NCBI GenBank assembly: GCA_039105265.1 | Contig: JAPFFF010000019.1 | Coordinates: 1,644,501-1,708,500 of the forward strand | Direction: 5' to 3' | From: Tritrichomonas musculus | Lineage: Eukaryota; Parabasalia; Tritrichomonadida; Tritrichomonadidae | Length of the DNA: 64,000 nucleotides | In this document: positions 1 to 10,391 of the stretch, one piece after another | Numbering within the stretch: the stretch's first letter is position 1 | Layout: every line of letters starts with the position of its first letter | Translations under genes and position numbers: made by a program | Notes under the pieces: generated by a model | Seen by the model: only the letters and a program-made list of their open reading frames with translations | Database searches by the model: none | What the model was told of the DNA's origin: nothing

Positions 1-240
1 CATGCATTTGATGAAAATACTCATAATAATTCAGCACTGGAGTCAGTAACATGCTGCATTTGTATTGTCTTAATCCAGTATCAAGGCGTTGCCGACCAAA
101 TAAGGGAAATTATTAACGTTGATGTAATGGAAAAAATAATCCAATCTTTTTCTTTGATGAATGACAATGTATTAAAAGAATCCATTGCAGCAGGAATAAG
201 AGCTCTTTTAACATCAAATTCTGAGTGTGATGAAAATTAG
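1..240 (+). CDS. C-terminal end of an unidentified protein (partial)
   Basis: The frame is open from base 1 and ends at the TAG at 238-240, giving the last 79 residues of a gene that starts outside the window. The visible part is helical and rich in small and aliphatic residues (for example VLKESIAAGIRALLTS near the end), followed by a short polar tail. Two-helix segments of this kind are common in ARM/HEAT-type repeat proteins, which are abundant in trichomonads, but this stretch is too short to assign a family. The start and function are unknown. Codon use and base composition match the neighbouring host genes. It is convergent with the kinase gene downstream on the other strand. Confidence 0.6.
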   Translation, partial: HAFDENTHNNSALESVTCCICIVLIQYQGVADQIREIINVDVMEKIIQSFSLMNDNVLKESIAAGIRALLTSNSECDEN

Positions 241-491
241 TTAATATAGTATTATTTATATTTTGTTTATCTAATTGATATAGTAAATTTTTTTTTTACA
301 CAAAATTGTTTTAATTAATAATCTCATGCTTGTTGTCCAATCATATTTATATGATCATCATATAATTTTTTTTTTAAATATCATATTTTGAAGTATATGA
401 ACATATATAATACTTAAAATTAGCCCTTTTTAAGCAAATATTTATATAAAAAATTTTTATAATTCTCATAGATGTAAAAAATAAGAAAAAA

Positions 492-1487
492 CTATTCTTT
501 TGCTACTTCTTCCAACATTACTTGCGGAACTGTTTTTGGACTTGATGTTGGTGCTAAATCAATTATGCTTTTATATGTGTCAAATAATTCTTTGTTAATA
601 TCTGGTGTAATGAAGTCATTTGTTTCAAGTCTGTCACAAATCTCAGAAAATGTTGGTCTATTCACTGGATCTTTATCCCAACATTGCGTTATTAATTTCT
701 GCCAGTTTTCACTTAGGGATGAATTTGATGGAAATTTAGGTCTATCACAATCTAAAGTTTTTTGTATGATAAATGATATAGATGAATCTTTAGGATAAGG
801 AGTTTGCTCTGTCCATAAGTGATATAGGACCATCGCATATGAATACACATCAATTGGAAAAGTTCTATTAAACTTCAAGTAATCGGTCACAAATTCTGGT
901 GGCATTATACAAGCTGTTGTTTGTTGTACTGTTTGTGATGTTTGCTTGCTAGAATCACTTGCTTTTGATGTTCCAAAATCGGTAATATAAGGGCGGAGTT
1001 GCGTATCAAGAAGAATATTTTCTGATTTAAGATCTCGATGGAGAATCCTGTGCGAATGAAGAAACTTCATAGCTCGTGCAATTCCATACGAAATAATTAA
1101 TTTATGAGTATCATCAAATAATGGATCTTTTGATTTTTTTTCTATATATTGGTCAAGGGATCCATTTTCCATGTATTCAAGATATATATTTCCATATCTT
1201 TTTTCATCAATTGCATATCCAATAAATGGAACAATTGCCGGGTGACGATACAGAGCAAAAGTCGTGACTTCTTGAATAAAAATTTTTGTATCAAAGTCGT
1301 CTGGCCTTGAAGATAATTTACGTAAAGTTCGTTTGTTAACATATTTTTTTTTGTTATTATTGTCTATAACAAAAAAGGCAACTCCACAGCCTCCTCTAAA
1401 AGTTTTTTCTTTTGCATCTGTATAATTTTTTGGGTCCACTTCGAATTGTGCGATTTGAGGTGAAAAAGTATAAATATTTTTCGTCAT
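492..1487 (-). CDS. Protein kinase, TKL-like Ser/Thr kinase
   Basis: This is a 331-aa single-domain kinase. The sequence shows a glycine-rich loop (RGGCGVAFF, about 31-39), a VNK lysine (K52) in the place of the usual VAIK lysine, the helix-C glutamate (about E73), the catalytic loop HRDLKSEN (150-157), DFG (170-172), PPEF in place of APE (196-199), the F-helix aspartate in DVYSYAMVLY (about 213) and the late arginine in NRPTF (277). All key catalytic residues are therefore present and it should be an active cytosolic kinase. HRDLKSEN and the MPPEF variant fit the tyrosine-kinase-like group that is greatly expanded in trichomonads. No additional domain or membrane segment is seen. The substrate and pathway cannot be read from the sequence. 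Confidence 0.92.
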   Translation of the reverse strand: MTKNIYTFSPQIAQFEVDPKNYTDAKEKTFRGGCGVAFFVIDNNNKKKYVNKRTLRKLSSRPDDFDTKIFIQEVTTFALYRHPAIVPFIGYAIDEKRYGNIYLEYMENGSLDQYIEKKSKDPLFDDTHKLIISYGIARAMKFLHSHRILHRDLKSENILLDTQLRPYITDFGTSKASDSSKQTSQTVQQTTACIMPPEFVTDYLKFNRTFPIDVYSYAMVLYHLWTEQTPYPKDSSISFIIQKTLDCDRPKFPSNSSLSENWQKLITQCWDKDPVNRPTFSEICDRLETNDFITPDINKELFDTYKSIIDLAPTSSPKTVPQVMLEEVAKE

Positions 1488-1627
1488 TTATCAATAACAG
1501 AGATGATGAAAAATGTCAATCTTTAAAAAAATAAAATATAACCACATTTTCTATTAAGTTACGTTTATATTAAAACACTAAATTAATTCATAGATAGTTT
1601 TATTATTGGCATCAATTAATTTGATTT

Positions 1628-2785
1628 TTAACAGCAAGATTTGCCAACTTCCGCATTGCAATGATTTGTTGAAAAGAAATAAGATAAGAAATTCGCATTC
1701 TTTTTATCGAGTCCAATTGATCTCATCATTGATTCATCTACAATAGTATTTTTATTACTAAGTTCCATTACGTTACAAGTAAGATCAATGAAACGCCGTA
1801 AAAGAGCTTCATCACTTCTAACGTTTTTCATGATATTTGATAACTCATGAATGATTGGTCCATGGCCTTTCGTAAGCCAATGATAATCCTTATTTGAACG
1901 AAGCATTAAAAATCCATTATCTATAGTTAAGTCGCCTTGAATATTTTCTTGCATGATTTTATGTGTAACTGAGCAAACAAGCCAAGGTCTACGATCACTA
2001 CGACTGTTATTACTATTAGATCCAATATATTTTTCATTATCGGCCATATCAATGTGAAAAGCACATTCGCCATTATCTACTTTGCAAAGGGGAAGACACA
2101 TAGCTGAAATAAAGTATGCAATATCTGTAGCAACTGTAAGTAATTGACTTGCAGCAAAAACTATTTTCATTTTACACATTCGAAAGCGCCATATTGTTAA
2201 AAGTGATTCAGGATGATCTGCAAAAAAGTTTGAGACATTATTATTTTTTATAAAAGGATAGAGCGGGTGCAAGACGTCAAATGGAGTACTAAGATCGTAT
2301 TTTTGATAGATTGGATAGAAAAACGCAGCAAAATCGAAACTTCTCAAAAAGATATGTTGTTCACTACTTTTATTTTGGTTAAATTTGATATTATGAAGAG
2401 CTTGAGAAGATTCCAAGAGGAAATCATACTGTTTCTTGCCAAAAGCAATACTCTCCGATACAATTGCTAGAGTTGTATGAATAGTTCCTCTTGAATGTGT
2501 AATATTTGGCGAAATAACTCCAATGGCAAGAACGTATATTCCTTTATGTTCAAAAGCGAAAACGGCATTTTCAGCCCATTTTGCTGGGAAAAGATACATT
2601 GAAAAATTTTCATCTATTATATTTGATGGGGCATTAGTATAAATTTGAGTTGGTCCATGCTCAAAATCGAAAATCGAATATAGAATATATGATGGAGATC
2701 CACGTGCTATAATACTTGTAGATTGATTTCCAGAATTATTTTGTAAAATTGCTTCTGTAAGTGTATTCGAAGCCTTATTGCTCAT
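1628..2785 (-). CDS. DENN-like protein (putative Rab regulator)
   Basis: This is a 385-aa soluble protein. After a polar N-terminus (about 25 residues) comes SYILYSIFDFEHGPTQIY, which resembles the opening FxxGP strand of longin/uDENN modules. The mid-part (about 190-230) reads LLTIWRFRMCKMKIVFAASQL, like the 'W...l..krIlf' core of DENN domains, and is followed by RPWLVCSVTH (about 265). This layout is that of the small DENN proteins (DENND10/FAM45 and LCHN-like), which act on Rab GTPases in endosomal traffic. The match is made by eye on short motifs, so the family is likely but not certain. It is transcribed in the same direction as the kinase, with a 140-bp spacer. No signal peptide or transmembrane helix is seen. 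Confidence 0.5.
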   Translation of the reverse strand: MSNKASNTLTEAILQNNSGNQSTSIIARGSPSYILYSIFDFEHGPTQIYTNAPSNIIDENFSMYLFPAKWAENAVFAFEHKGIYVLAIGVISPNITHSRGTIHTTLAIVSESIAFGKKQYDFLLESSQALHNIKFNQNKSSEQHIFLRSFDFAAFFYPIYQKYDLSTPFDVLHPLYPFIKNNNVSNFFADHPESLLTIWRFRMCKMKIVFAASQLLTVATDIAYFISAMCLPLCKVDNGECAFHIDMADNEKYIGSNSNNSRSDRRPWLVCSVTHKIMQENIQGDLTIDNGFLMLRSNKDYHWLTKGHGPIIHELSNIMKNVRSDEALLRRFIDLTCNVMELSNKNTIVDESMMRSIGLDKKNANFLSYFFSTNHCNAEVGKSCC

Positions 2786-3291
2786 TTTAAAAAAATTTTA
2801 GTTAACGTAAAAGGTCAAATTTAGCATGATAGCCTGAACTTTTTCAAAATCGATATTCTTTTTTTTTAAATCAGAAATGATCGTTTGTAATTTTAACAAT
2901 CACCGATAGCAATTAAAATCTCGTCATAAAGTTTTACAACAACTATTAAGCATTGTCATAAACATTATTATAGCAGTATATGATTTTATTTTAATTAGTT
3001 CAATAATAATTTTGTAATGATCTTATTTATGAACCTTATAATTTATATATATATATATATATATTAATTTGGTTTAAATGCAAAATAATATAATAGACTT
3101 AGATAACAATATGGATGATGAACTAAAATTGCTTTCGGTGGTGCGAAATTTATTGATTGTAAAATCATGAAACCATCAAATGACTATATTATTAAATACT
3201 ATATTTACATAAAATTCTATATTTATTTCAATGATCATATAATAAAATTAAAGAATTTATATTTAATATATAGAATATCATATAATAAATT
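2786..3291. other. AT-rich intergenic spacer
   Basis: This 506-bp spacer is strongly AT-rich and contains a short (TA)n run near 3046-3063. It holds the upstream region of the DENN-like gene and the downstream region of the propeller gene, both on the minus strand. I see no further gene, RNA or terminal repeat in it. Confidence 0.7.
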
Positions 3292-6225
3292 TTAAAAGCT
3301 TGGATGTGTTTGAGCCTTTTCTCTATAAGATATTAGATCATCTTTATATTTTTTAATATATTGCTTGATTTGATTAACATCAATTCTAACAGCTCTTGCA
3401 ATTTGTAATTGGTTAGCATCACTAAGTTGATCAAACAAACATATAAAATCTCCATCAACGAAGCATCCATTTTCATAAGAATTTCCATTTTTTTTAACTG
3501 TTCTCATCTCATCAATTGACAAGCCACCGATTCCATGCACAATTTTTTTCATTACATCATAAATTTTGACAAAAATTTCATCTTTTTTCATGATTACTTG
3601 CAAACTTCCACTTTTTGTGATAAATGCCAAATTGGGGGAACAGAAAATTGCACTCACTTCGCAATTTATATTAAAAGCTGCCTTAGTTTTCAAACTCGAT
3701 CCATTAATCAATTCCAAATCATAAAGAACCGAGCTGTCTCCAATTGCCAAAATGTCAGTTTCGGATTCCATTCGTGCAAATTTCAAAGCTTTAGGATTCA
3801 TGTCGCTAGCAATCAAAGCAATCTGATCATCGCACATTTTGTATATGGAAGCCGATGCCTTTTTATCGGCGTAGACCACAGCGAATGAGTTAGGAGAAGT
3901 TAATGAAGCACATTTCACTCTTGTCTGTATGCTGCACTTCAAAACAAGCTTATTTTCGTCATCGACCAAATATCCTTTCAATGTTGTTCCACTTGCTACA
4001 GCAATATACACGTCCAAAACGGAGCATATTGCATCGATAGGATTCGGCAAATCTGCCACTGCCACTTTTTCTAGTTTACTGTTCAACAGCATCAGCCTTC
4101 CGCTGCTCTCAAATTGGCAACCGACAGCGAGGTAGTAGTCTGAGTTGTGGAAGATCCATGCCATGCATTTTGGAATTTCAAGAGACAATTTGAAAGGTTT
4201 ACATCCCGTTGCAAACAGCGTGTACTTGTCAGAACCACTCTGACCTTTAGAGTCGGATTTGACTGCATAAACGGTCGGACAGTTATTCTTCTCATCAACC
4301 GCAATCATGACGACTTGGCTGAAGCTAACAGAGCTGTCCTCGATGTGGCTGTGGTGGCTAGATTCAATTGCCAGAAAAGTGACACCATTCCTCGAAATGA
4401 AGGCAATACGGCCAAGGCACTCGACAGCATCGTACGACGCAGAGACAGATATGAATTCAATCTTATATTCACCTTCTTCCTCTTCATGATTTCGGTTATG
4501 GTTAATTTGATGGTGAATAAAGGCTGAAACGTCAGAAACTATCAGGATTTGGTCCTTGATCCGCTTCAGTTTGATCGATGAACTTGAAACGTGGATTCCT
4601 ATCGTCTTCTTCAGTGGCGAAATGATGATGACTTCGCCGTTGCTGCAGCCGGCAATGAGGGTCTCGTTTTCGTAGAGAAGCGAAGAAGCAAAGAACTGAT
4701 TTTGATCGTTCAAGTTCACTTCTTCCACTTTTTCAAAGGTGGCAATTTTGAAAGTCTGAACAACAGACCGTTGCCAATAAGAAACAGACATGAAACTGTC
4801 GTTCATCGCAAGTGCAGATACTTCGTGATCAGCAACAAATGACTTGACAAATTTTATGTCAGCCTCGTCAAATGAAAAAGTGTAAAGAGAGACAGAATTG
4901 TCTGAAAAGGCAATGGTGAAATAATTGCCGTAATTTGACACTTGGTTCGCTTTGACATGATCTTCAAATTGGATATCTGAAAAAGTGGGTTTCTTATCGT
5001 CATTTGTGAATTTGAGAAGTCGAATCTGATCTGGCGTGATTTGAATGATTATTCGGTCATTCAATTCAATAATTGAGACAGTTTCTGAAACTTCATTAAA
5101 ACTAGATTCAACTTGCGAAAATCGTTTGTTTTCAAGAACAATCGTCGAATCAAAGGTCGATATGATGAAGAAATTCTTGGTCGACCAGATTGACTTGCCA
5201 GAATCAATGTTGATGAACATCTGATCTATGGTTGGTGATCCGTTGACAAAGGATCTGATAATTCCACTTTTTGTTATTAGTTGTGACCTGTTCATGAAAG
5301 CTGTGCAATTCAATTGCGCAAATGTGTCAAAAATTTTAAAAATATGATTTTCATATTTTAATATATGGCAGTCGTTAACATTTGACGTTTCAAAGAAAAA
5401 GTTGTGGCCAATTGGGATGATTTCATTGGCACCTTCTAAGGTTATCATTTCATTTTTATTTGCAATATTATATATTTTATTTTTAGAATCATAGAGTGAA
5501 ATTGTGTCATCATTTATTTTAAATATTGAAACGATTTTACTTTCATGATGATGAAAATTATTTCTGCTTGCAAAATCTTCAACTTTTTCTATTTGATTAT
5601 CTATTGAGATGTAGAATTTGGTCGGTGATATAATCAATACAGATGGCTTGGAATCATAACTGACAAATGAAATTGATTTGATCTGGTTAACATTTTTTTC
5701 GATTACTTCATATAAAACTACTTGATAATTATCTTTTAAATTTTTACCAAAAACAATAAATTGTAATGAATTGTCAAAACATTTAATTAAGTAAATTTCT
5801 GATAATGGTAATAATTGCGTGAATGATAGAGATTGATTAAGCATTATTATTTGAAGCATTCGAATACGAGTGTGGCAAACAATTAACGTATTTGAAGCTG
5901 ATAATTGAAATTTAGGTAGCTCTATACCAATTCTATAATTGAAATCGCATTTATAATAGCAATTCAATTTGTCTGATATTATTTCAAATGCTAAAAGTTT
6001 TTCTGTTTCAAAAAGAATAGCAAGTTTATTTGTATCAAATGAACAAATTGAAGATATATTCCCAAAAAATTGAAAAATTTTTGGTTTTGTTATAACGTTA
6101 TCTATGATTTTTGAAATTAAAATTTCATTCCCTCTGCTTAAGATTAGCGCATCATATCCAATATTTGCTGTAGTAACTGAAGATATTATTGATGGTGGAT
6201 GAAGTGAGCCAACAACATAAGACAT
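3292..6225 (-). CDS. DDB1/CPSF160/SF3B3-family WD-like propeller protein
   Basis: This 977-aa protein begins MSYVVGSLHPPSI, the sort of start seen in DDB1-type proteins, and ends in a CPSF_A-like domain. Near the C-terminus (about 920-950) is GCFVDGDFICLFDQL, matching the 'GFVDGDLIE-F' signature that joins the third propeller to the C-terminal helices in DDB1, SF3B3 and CPSF160. The body is a succession of short beta-strand blades. Family members are cullin-4 ligase adaptors (DDB1), splicing factors (SF3B3) or polyadenylation factors (CPSF160); DDB1 is favoured by the start and end motifs. At 977 residues it is shorter than human DDB1 (about 1,140). Base composition is uneven: the centre (roughly 3,800-5,300) is visibly less AT-rich than both ends. 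Confidence 0.75.
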   Translation of the reverse strand: MSYVVGSLHPPSIISSVTTANIGYDALILSRGNEILISKIIDNVITKPKIFQFFGNISSICSFDTNKLAILFETEKLLAFEIISDKLNCYYKCDFNYRIGIELPKFQLSASNTLIVCHTRIRMLQIIMLNQSLSFTQLLPLSEIYLIKCFDNSLQFIVFGKNLKDNYQVVLYEVIEKNVNQIKSISFVSYDSKPSVLIISPTKFYISIDNQIEKVEDFASRNNFHHHESKIVSIFKINDDTISLYDSKNKIYNIANKNEMITLEGANEIIPIGHNFFFETSNVNDCHILKYENHIFKIFDTFAQLNCTAFMNRSQLITKSGIIRSFVNGSPTIDQMFINIDSGKSIWSTKNFFIISTFDSTIVLENKRFSQVESSFNEVSETVSIIELNDRIIIQITPDQIRLLKFTNDDKKPTFSDIQFEDHVKANQVSNYGNYFTIAFSDNSVSLYTFSFDEADIKFVKSFVADHEVSALAMNDSFMSVSYWQRSVVQTFKIATFEKVEEVNLNDQNQFFASSLLYENETLIAGCSNGEVIIISPLKKTIGIHVSSSSIKLKRIKDQILIVSDVSAFIHHQINHNRNHEEEEGEYKIEFISVSASYDAVECLGRIAFISRNGVTFLAIESSHHSHIEDSSVSFSQVVMIAVDEKNNCPTVYAVKSDSKGQSGSDKYTLFATGCKPFKLSLEIPKCMAWIFHNSDYYLAVGCQFESSGRLMLLNSKLEKVAVADLPNPIDAICSVLDVYIAVASGTTLKGYLVDDENKLVLKCSIQTRVKCASLTSPNSFAVVYADKKASASIYKMCDDQIALIASDMNPKALKFARMESETDILAIGDSSVLYDLELINGSSLKTKAAFNINCEVSAIFCSPNLAFITKSGSLQVIMKKDEIFVKIYDVMKKIVHGIGGLSIDEMRTVKKNGNSYENGCFVDGDFICLFDQLSDANQLQIARAVRIDVNQIKQYIKKYKDDLISYREKAQTHPSF

Positions 6226-6470
6226 GAAAAAGAAAGATGAAATAAAAACTTTCTATTAAAAAGGGATGTTTATTGAATTCTTTCAAAAATATTAAATAAA
6301 CTACAGAAAATTTTGAATTCTTTTTTGAATTATAAAGATAGGGAAAAATATGTTTGTATCAAAATAACAATCATAATTTTATTAAAATATAAAATAATTT
6401 AAAATTTGAAGATCAAAAATTTTTAGAACGATCTTTTTTAATTCAAAAAAGAGGCTGAATAGCGATATTA

Positions 6471-7829
6471 ATGATAATACTTTTTTCAATTGCTGCAAGC
6501 TTAGCAGTCGAAAAAATATTAGGAGTTAGTCCCTTGAATGCAGGCCAGTATCGTCGTGCAATTAGTCTTCGAAAAAATACATTTACTTGCTTTGATAAAT
6601 CTAAAACAATTCCGCTAGACAGATTAAACGATGGTTATTGTGATTGTCCAGATGGATCAGATGAGCCAGGTACAAATGCTTGTGGCAATGGTGATTTTTA
6701 TTGTAGGAATACAGGCTCAATTCCTCGAGTTATACCAAAATGGATGGTGAATGATGGAATTTGTGATTGTTGTGATGGATCTGATGAAGCAGCAAATCCT
6801 CATGCTCGCTGTGAAGATCTTTGTGGTGCTATTCATCGCCGCTCAGTTACTTTTCGAAAAAATCTTACAAATATGACAATTGAAGGTGGAAAACTAAGGC
6901 AGAAATATAGTGATAGAGGACGTTTAGAGTTATCTTTAAGAAGGAAACAATTACAATCAGTCGAATCGCAAAAAGAAAAGCTATTTCAAGCGACAACACT
7001 TGCTGAAAAAATCTATTGGGAAATTAAAACCGGAAATGAGTGTGATGATATGATTAATCAGCTCAACTTAACAGTTACTGAATTAAAGAATGAATTTAAA
7101 AATATCGAATCATCAGAAAGAAATCTAAGAAAAGGGACCAGAAAAGTTAAAGATTCTGTTCCTCATTATGGTCGATTTAATTTGAAACATCGTACAGAAT
7201 TATATTTTAACGTCGAAAATTGTATTATATATCTACCAGATTTCGGAAATATTTTTTATCGGATTCACAATGCCTACAAAATAGTAAAAAGTTTTTTAAA
7301 AGCATATTTATCATATCAAGAACCTGATCATCCAACAGCTCAATTCAATAAATTGAGTGCAATTACATCAAAAATAGAAAATGCGACCGTTAAAATTCAA
7401 AAAGTTTTAGATATTGATTTTGGTCCAGATAAAGAATTTTTGCCTTTATATAACCAATGGTATTATTATGAAAAAGATGATTATTACCTCGAGTTTTATC
7501 CTTACATAAACTGTACAAGGCATTCCAAAAAGAGCTCTGGTGCTGATTCGACTTTTTTTGTTGGTCATTACAATCGAACAGAACCACTCAGGTGGATCTT
7601 TACAGGTGGCCAATCATGCGGCTATAGGAGTCCAGAAACGACTCTTGAAGTAAAGCTTCATTGCTGGCTGAAAAATGAAATTTTGTCTTTCCATGAAAAA
7701 GGAAGATGCCAATTTAAATTGAATTTCGGAACTCCAGGCGCATGCATCGATGAATATCGTAGAAGAACTGAAACGATGGATGATACTGATCTTGATGAAT
7801 GGGCAAAAGACTCTGGCTTGTACAAATGA
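6471..7829 (+). CDS. Glucosidase II beta subunit (PRKCSH-like)
   Basis: This 452-aa secretory-pathway protein has an N-terminal hydrophobic signal peptide (about 1-14). It is followed by GVSPLNAGQY and two cysteine-rich LDLR-A-like modules with the acidic signatures DGYCDCPDGSDEP (about 54-66) and DGICDCCDGSDE (about 97-108), the hallmark of glucosidase II beta. A charged coiled-coil stretch lies at about 130-225. A C-terminal MRH (mannose-6-phosphate-receptor homology) domain follows with paired cysteines (CTRHSKK..., GGQSCGYRSP, KLHCWLKNE, GRCQFKL, about 350-425). The beta subunit holds the catalytic alpha subunit in the ER and presents trimmed N-glycans. The C-terminus is ...DSGLYK rather than an HDEL/KDEL-type signal, so retention must work differently or via the partner. 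The ATG at 6471 is chosen because it gives the signal peptide. Confidence 0.93.
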   Translation: MIILFSIAASLAVEKILGVSPLNAGQYRRAISLRKNTFTCFDKSKTIPLDRLNDGYCDCPDGSDEPGTNACGNGDFYCRNTGSIPRVIPKWMVNDGICDCCDGSDEAANPHARCEDLCGAIHRRSVTFRKNLTNMTIEGGKLRQKYSDRGRLELSLRRKQLQSVESQKEKLFQATTLAEKIYWEIKTGNECDDMINQLNLTVTELKNEFKNIESSERNLRKGTRKVKDSVPHYGRFNLKHRTELYFNVENCIIYLPDFGNIFYRIHNAYKIVKSFLKAYLSYQEPDHPTAQFNKLSAITSKIENATVKIQKVLDIDFGPDKEFLPLYNQWYYYEKDDYYLEFYPYINCTRHSKKSSGADSTFFVGHYNRTEPLRWIFTGGQSCGYRSPETTLEVKLHCWLKNEILSFHEKGRCQFKLNFGTPGACIDEYRRRTETMDDTDLDEWAKDSGLYK

Positions 7830-8091
7830 TTGTTAAATTTGTTATATATTAAAATTACTTCTATTTAAAATTTTATTTTCTTTTAAAATTTCGAATTTTT
7901 AAATTCAGTTAATTTACATCAAAATTTGAAGTTGTATTTATTCAAATGCAAAATAAAAATAAAAAATACTTACTATTCACTAATATTTAGGTTAGATTTA
8001 ATATTTACATTTTGCAAGCAAGACATTATTTTAGAAATTATTGATGCGAATAAACTTTTTCAGAAATTACTTTTTTTGATGTTGAAAATTT

Positions 8092-8820
8092 TTAGATTTT
8101 TTCAACTGATTCATGAATTGCTTTTCCTGTTTTTATCACGGAAACAATATCATCAAAGCCTTCTTCGAAATTTTTCACAACAAAGCAAGGGCCATTAAAA
8201 TCTTTGTACACCATATGGCCAGTCTCAACACATATGGGAATCGCGCCAACTCTTCTTGCAGCATCTTCATCTTGGATGGCATCTCCAACATGGATGAGTC
8301 TATTGAAATGCGTTTTTTCGCCAACTTCTGCAGATTCAATTGCTTTTTTTAAAACATTCTCTCTTTCGCAAATTTCACCAAAACCGCCGTATTTTTTGGT
8401 GAAATATTTCTCAATTCCAACAGAACGTAATTTACTCCAAGCAATTGCCTCAAGATTTCCTGTACATAAAGCAATTTCAACATTTTGCAAATTTACAAGA
8501 TGCTCAAGTAATCGAGATACACCTGGAAGAACTTGGAAATTTTGTGAATCGTAGATTTCGAAATATTTGGCTTCTAATTGAAGAAATTTTTGTGTCAACT
8601 CATCGGTATTATCAGCATTCGGACATGCTTTTTTAACTATTTCTTGGCCAATCCAGTAATCAGTTGTACCTGCAAAGCTACATCCAATAAAAGATGGAAT
8701 ATCTTGTTTAATTCCTAAAAGTTCAAATGCTGCTTGACTAACAGCTTTATTTTGGCTATATCCTCCTTTTGCGTGGCCGATTAAAGTATTATCAATATCA
8801 AATGTTACTAATACTTTCAT
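8092..8820 (-). CDS. HAD-superfamily phosphatase (phosphoglycolate phosphatase-like)
   Basis: This 242-aa enzyme has the full set of haloacid-dehalogenase motifs: motif I DIDNT (8-12, nucleophile D8 and acid/base D10), motif II threonine in LCTGN (T120), the motif III lysine in the helix around 158-159, and motif IV HVGDAIQDEDAA (178-188). A helical cap domain lies between motifs I and II (about 20-95), as in the C1-cap group that includes phosphoglycolate phosphatases and beta-phosphoglucomutases. It is probably a cytosolic hydrolase of small phosphorylated metabolites; the substrate cannot be read. It is convergent with the glucosidase beta gene, with a 262-bp spacer. Confidence 0.88.
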   Translation of the reverse strand: MKVLVTFDIDNTLIGHAKGGYSQNKAVSQAAFELLGIKQDIPSFIGCSFAGTTDYWIGQEIVKKACPNADNTDELTQKFLQLEAKYFEIYDSQNFQVLPGVSRLLEHLVNLQNVEIALCTGNLEAIAWSKLRSVGIEKYFTKKYGGFGEICERENVLKKAIESAEVGEKTHFNRLIHVGDAIQDEDAARRVGAIPICVETGHMVYKDFNGPCFVVKNFEEGFDDIVSVIKTGKAIHESVEKI

Positions 8821-9848
8821 TTATATAAAATGAAAAAGTAAATATAAACCATTCAAAAAATGAAAAAGTATGAAATACTAATACTTTCATTTTTTCACGG
8901 ACTTTTTTTACAATCAAAATGATTTTTTCACATGGAATAATATGTTTTTGATATATTTATTTTTAATAAAATTATAATATAAAATGTATAAGTCCATATG
9001 AAATAAAAAACGGTATAAAATTGAGATATGCAAATTATCATATATATTTCATATATTTGTTCTAATATTGTGAAAAAGGCAAATTATAATTTAATATAGC
9101 TTGTATAATAATATTTACGTGTTATTTTCGCGAAAATATTAATACTTCAAATATTGATTGATTTAATAAAAATAAAAGAAAATTACATATTTGAAATTAT
9201 TTAACGTTAATTAACAAATTAGTCATCACCATTTTTAATTTAATAATCAAAAAAAGGTGATCAAAAAAAAAAATTACTTCATGATTGTAAACATATATTC
9301 TAATTTATCGGTATCTCAACTTCACCCATTTTCAAAGAGATACTGGTATTCATGAAATGATTTAATCCACAATTATTTTGTTAACCACCGATATTTTGAT
9401 ATACAAAATAATTGAAATAAATACAGAAAAAATGGCAACTCATCAAAAATAATTATAATCATCATTTGGGCACCTTAATACAGATCAAATCGCAATATAT
9501 ACTTTGATAAAAAGCTGTTTAAATACGGCTAAAAAATGGATTATCTTATCAACCTTTCTTTAAATTCAAATGAAAAAATGCAGTCACAAATGAGGTTTTA
9601 AGCAGATAAATTATAATGAAAAAAGGAAACAAGTAAAAGTAAGATAGAAAAAAGAAAATTTAAAAAAAATTTACGTCTTAACAAAATTGTATTTGATATA
9701 CAATTATAAAAATAATTTTTCGACAAAAAGTGAAAAAATTGATAAGATAATCATAAAGTATTGAAAAACAAATAAATAACAATTTGATGTTTCAGAAAAT
9801 GCAAATCGATATCAATTCAATAAAATAATAAATTTATTATTTTATTAG
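8821..9848. other. Long AT-rich intergenic spacer
   Basis: This 1,028-bp spacer is very AT-rich and separates two divergently transcribed genes. Near its left end (about 8858-8898) is an inverted repeat in which a short A-rich arm (AAAATGAAAAAGTAT) faces its near-complement (ATACTTTCATTTTTT) across a few bases; this could be a hairpin or a worn repeat. No reading frame of note, tRNA or terminal repeat was recognised in the remainder. Confidence 0.6.
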
Positions 9849-10391
9849 ATGACAAACAACCAGGTTGATGCTAAAGATAATACATTGGACAAAACAGTTT
9901 CAAAAAAAACAAGCAAAAAAGAAATTAAAGAAGAACGAAAAGAAGCTCGTTATGAAAATAAGAAACTGAGGAAGAGAGAAAAGTGTGAAAGAAAGCATGA
10001 GAAAAAAATGAAAAAGTATGAAAAGAAAATGGAAAAAATTGAAGAAAAAAAAGAAAACTTTGAAAATCGTCATCATATAGATCAAAAAGAGGAAGAAGAA
10101 GAGCATGAAGAGCAGCAACAGCAGCAACATCAGCCACAACAACAACCTCAATTAAATTTATATACAGCATCTGAAACAGCAAGCAATCCTCCGTCTAATT
10201 ACCAAATAGAGAAACGAGAAGCTAATGAAACTCATTGTATTGATGATCTTCCAGAGATTCCTGATGAAGATATTATATCTGTTGATCCATCAGAAGTCTC
10301 AGATGTTGCAGATGAAGACATTCTTTCTGTAGATCCTTCTGATATTCCTTCAGATATTTCTTTATCTTTTACACTGATAGAAGAAAACTAA
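9849..10391 (+). CDS. Unrecognised Lys/Glu-rich coiled-coil protein with acidic tail
   Basis: This 180-aa protein belongs to no family I recognise. Residues about 15-85 are almost entirely K, E and R with heptad-like spacing and should form one long charged helix or coiled coil. A Q/H-rich patch (about 86-103) follows. The C-terminal 60 residues are acidic and contain an imperfect duplication: PDEDIISVDPSEVSD and ADEDILSVDPSDIPSD. The protein is probably nuclear or cytosolic and largely unstructured. The simple composition raises the chance of a non-gene frame, but the clean two-part design, the internal duplication and a proper stop argue for a real gene. Function is unknown. Confidence 0.6.
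   Translation: MTNNQVDAKDNTLDKTVSKKTSKKEIKEERKEARYENKKLRKREKCERKHEKKMKKYEKKMEKIEEKKENFENRHHIDQKEEEEEHEEQQQQQHQPQQQPQLNLYTASETASNPPSNYQIEKREANETHCIDDLPEIPDEDIISVDPSEVSDVADEDILSVDPSDIPSDISLSFTLIEEN

Noticed and set aside
4147-4527. Plus-strand frames over the DDB1-like gene
   Set aside because: They are antisense to a well supported gene, in its GC-richer centre where stops are rarer; no domain is visible.
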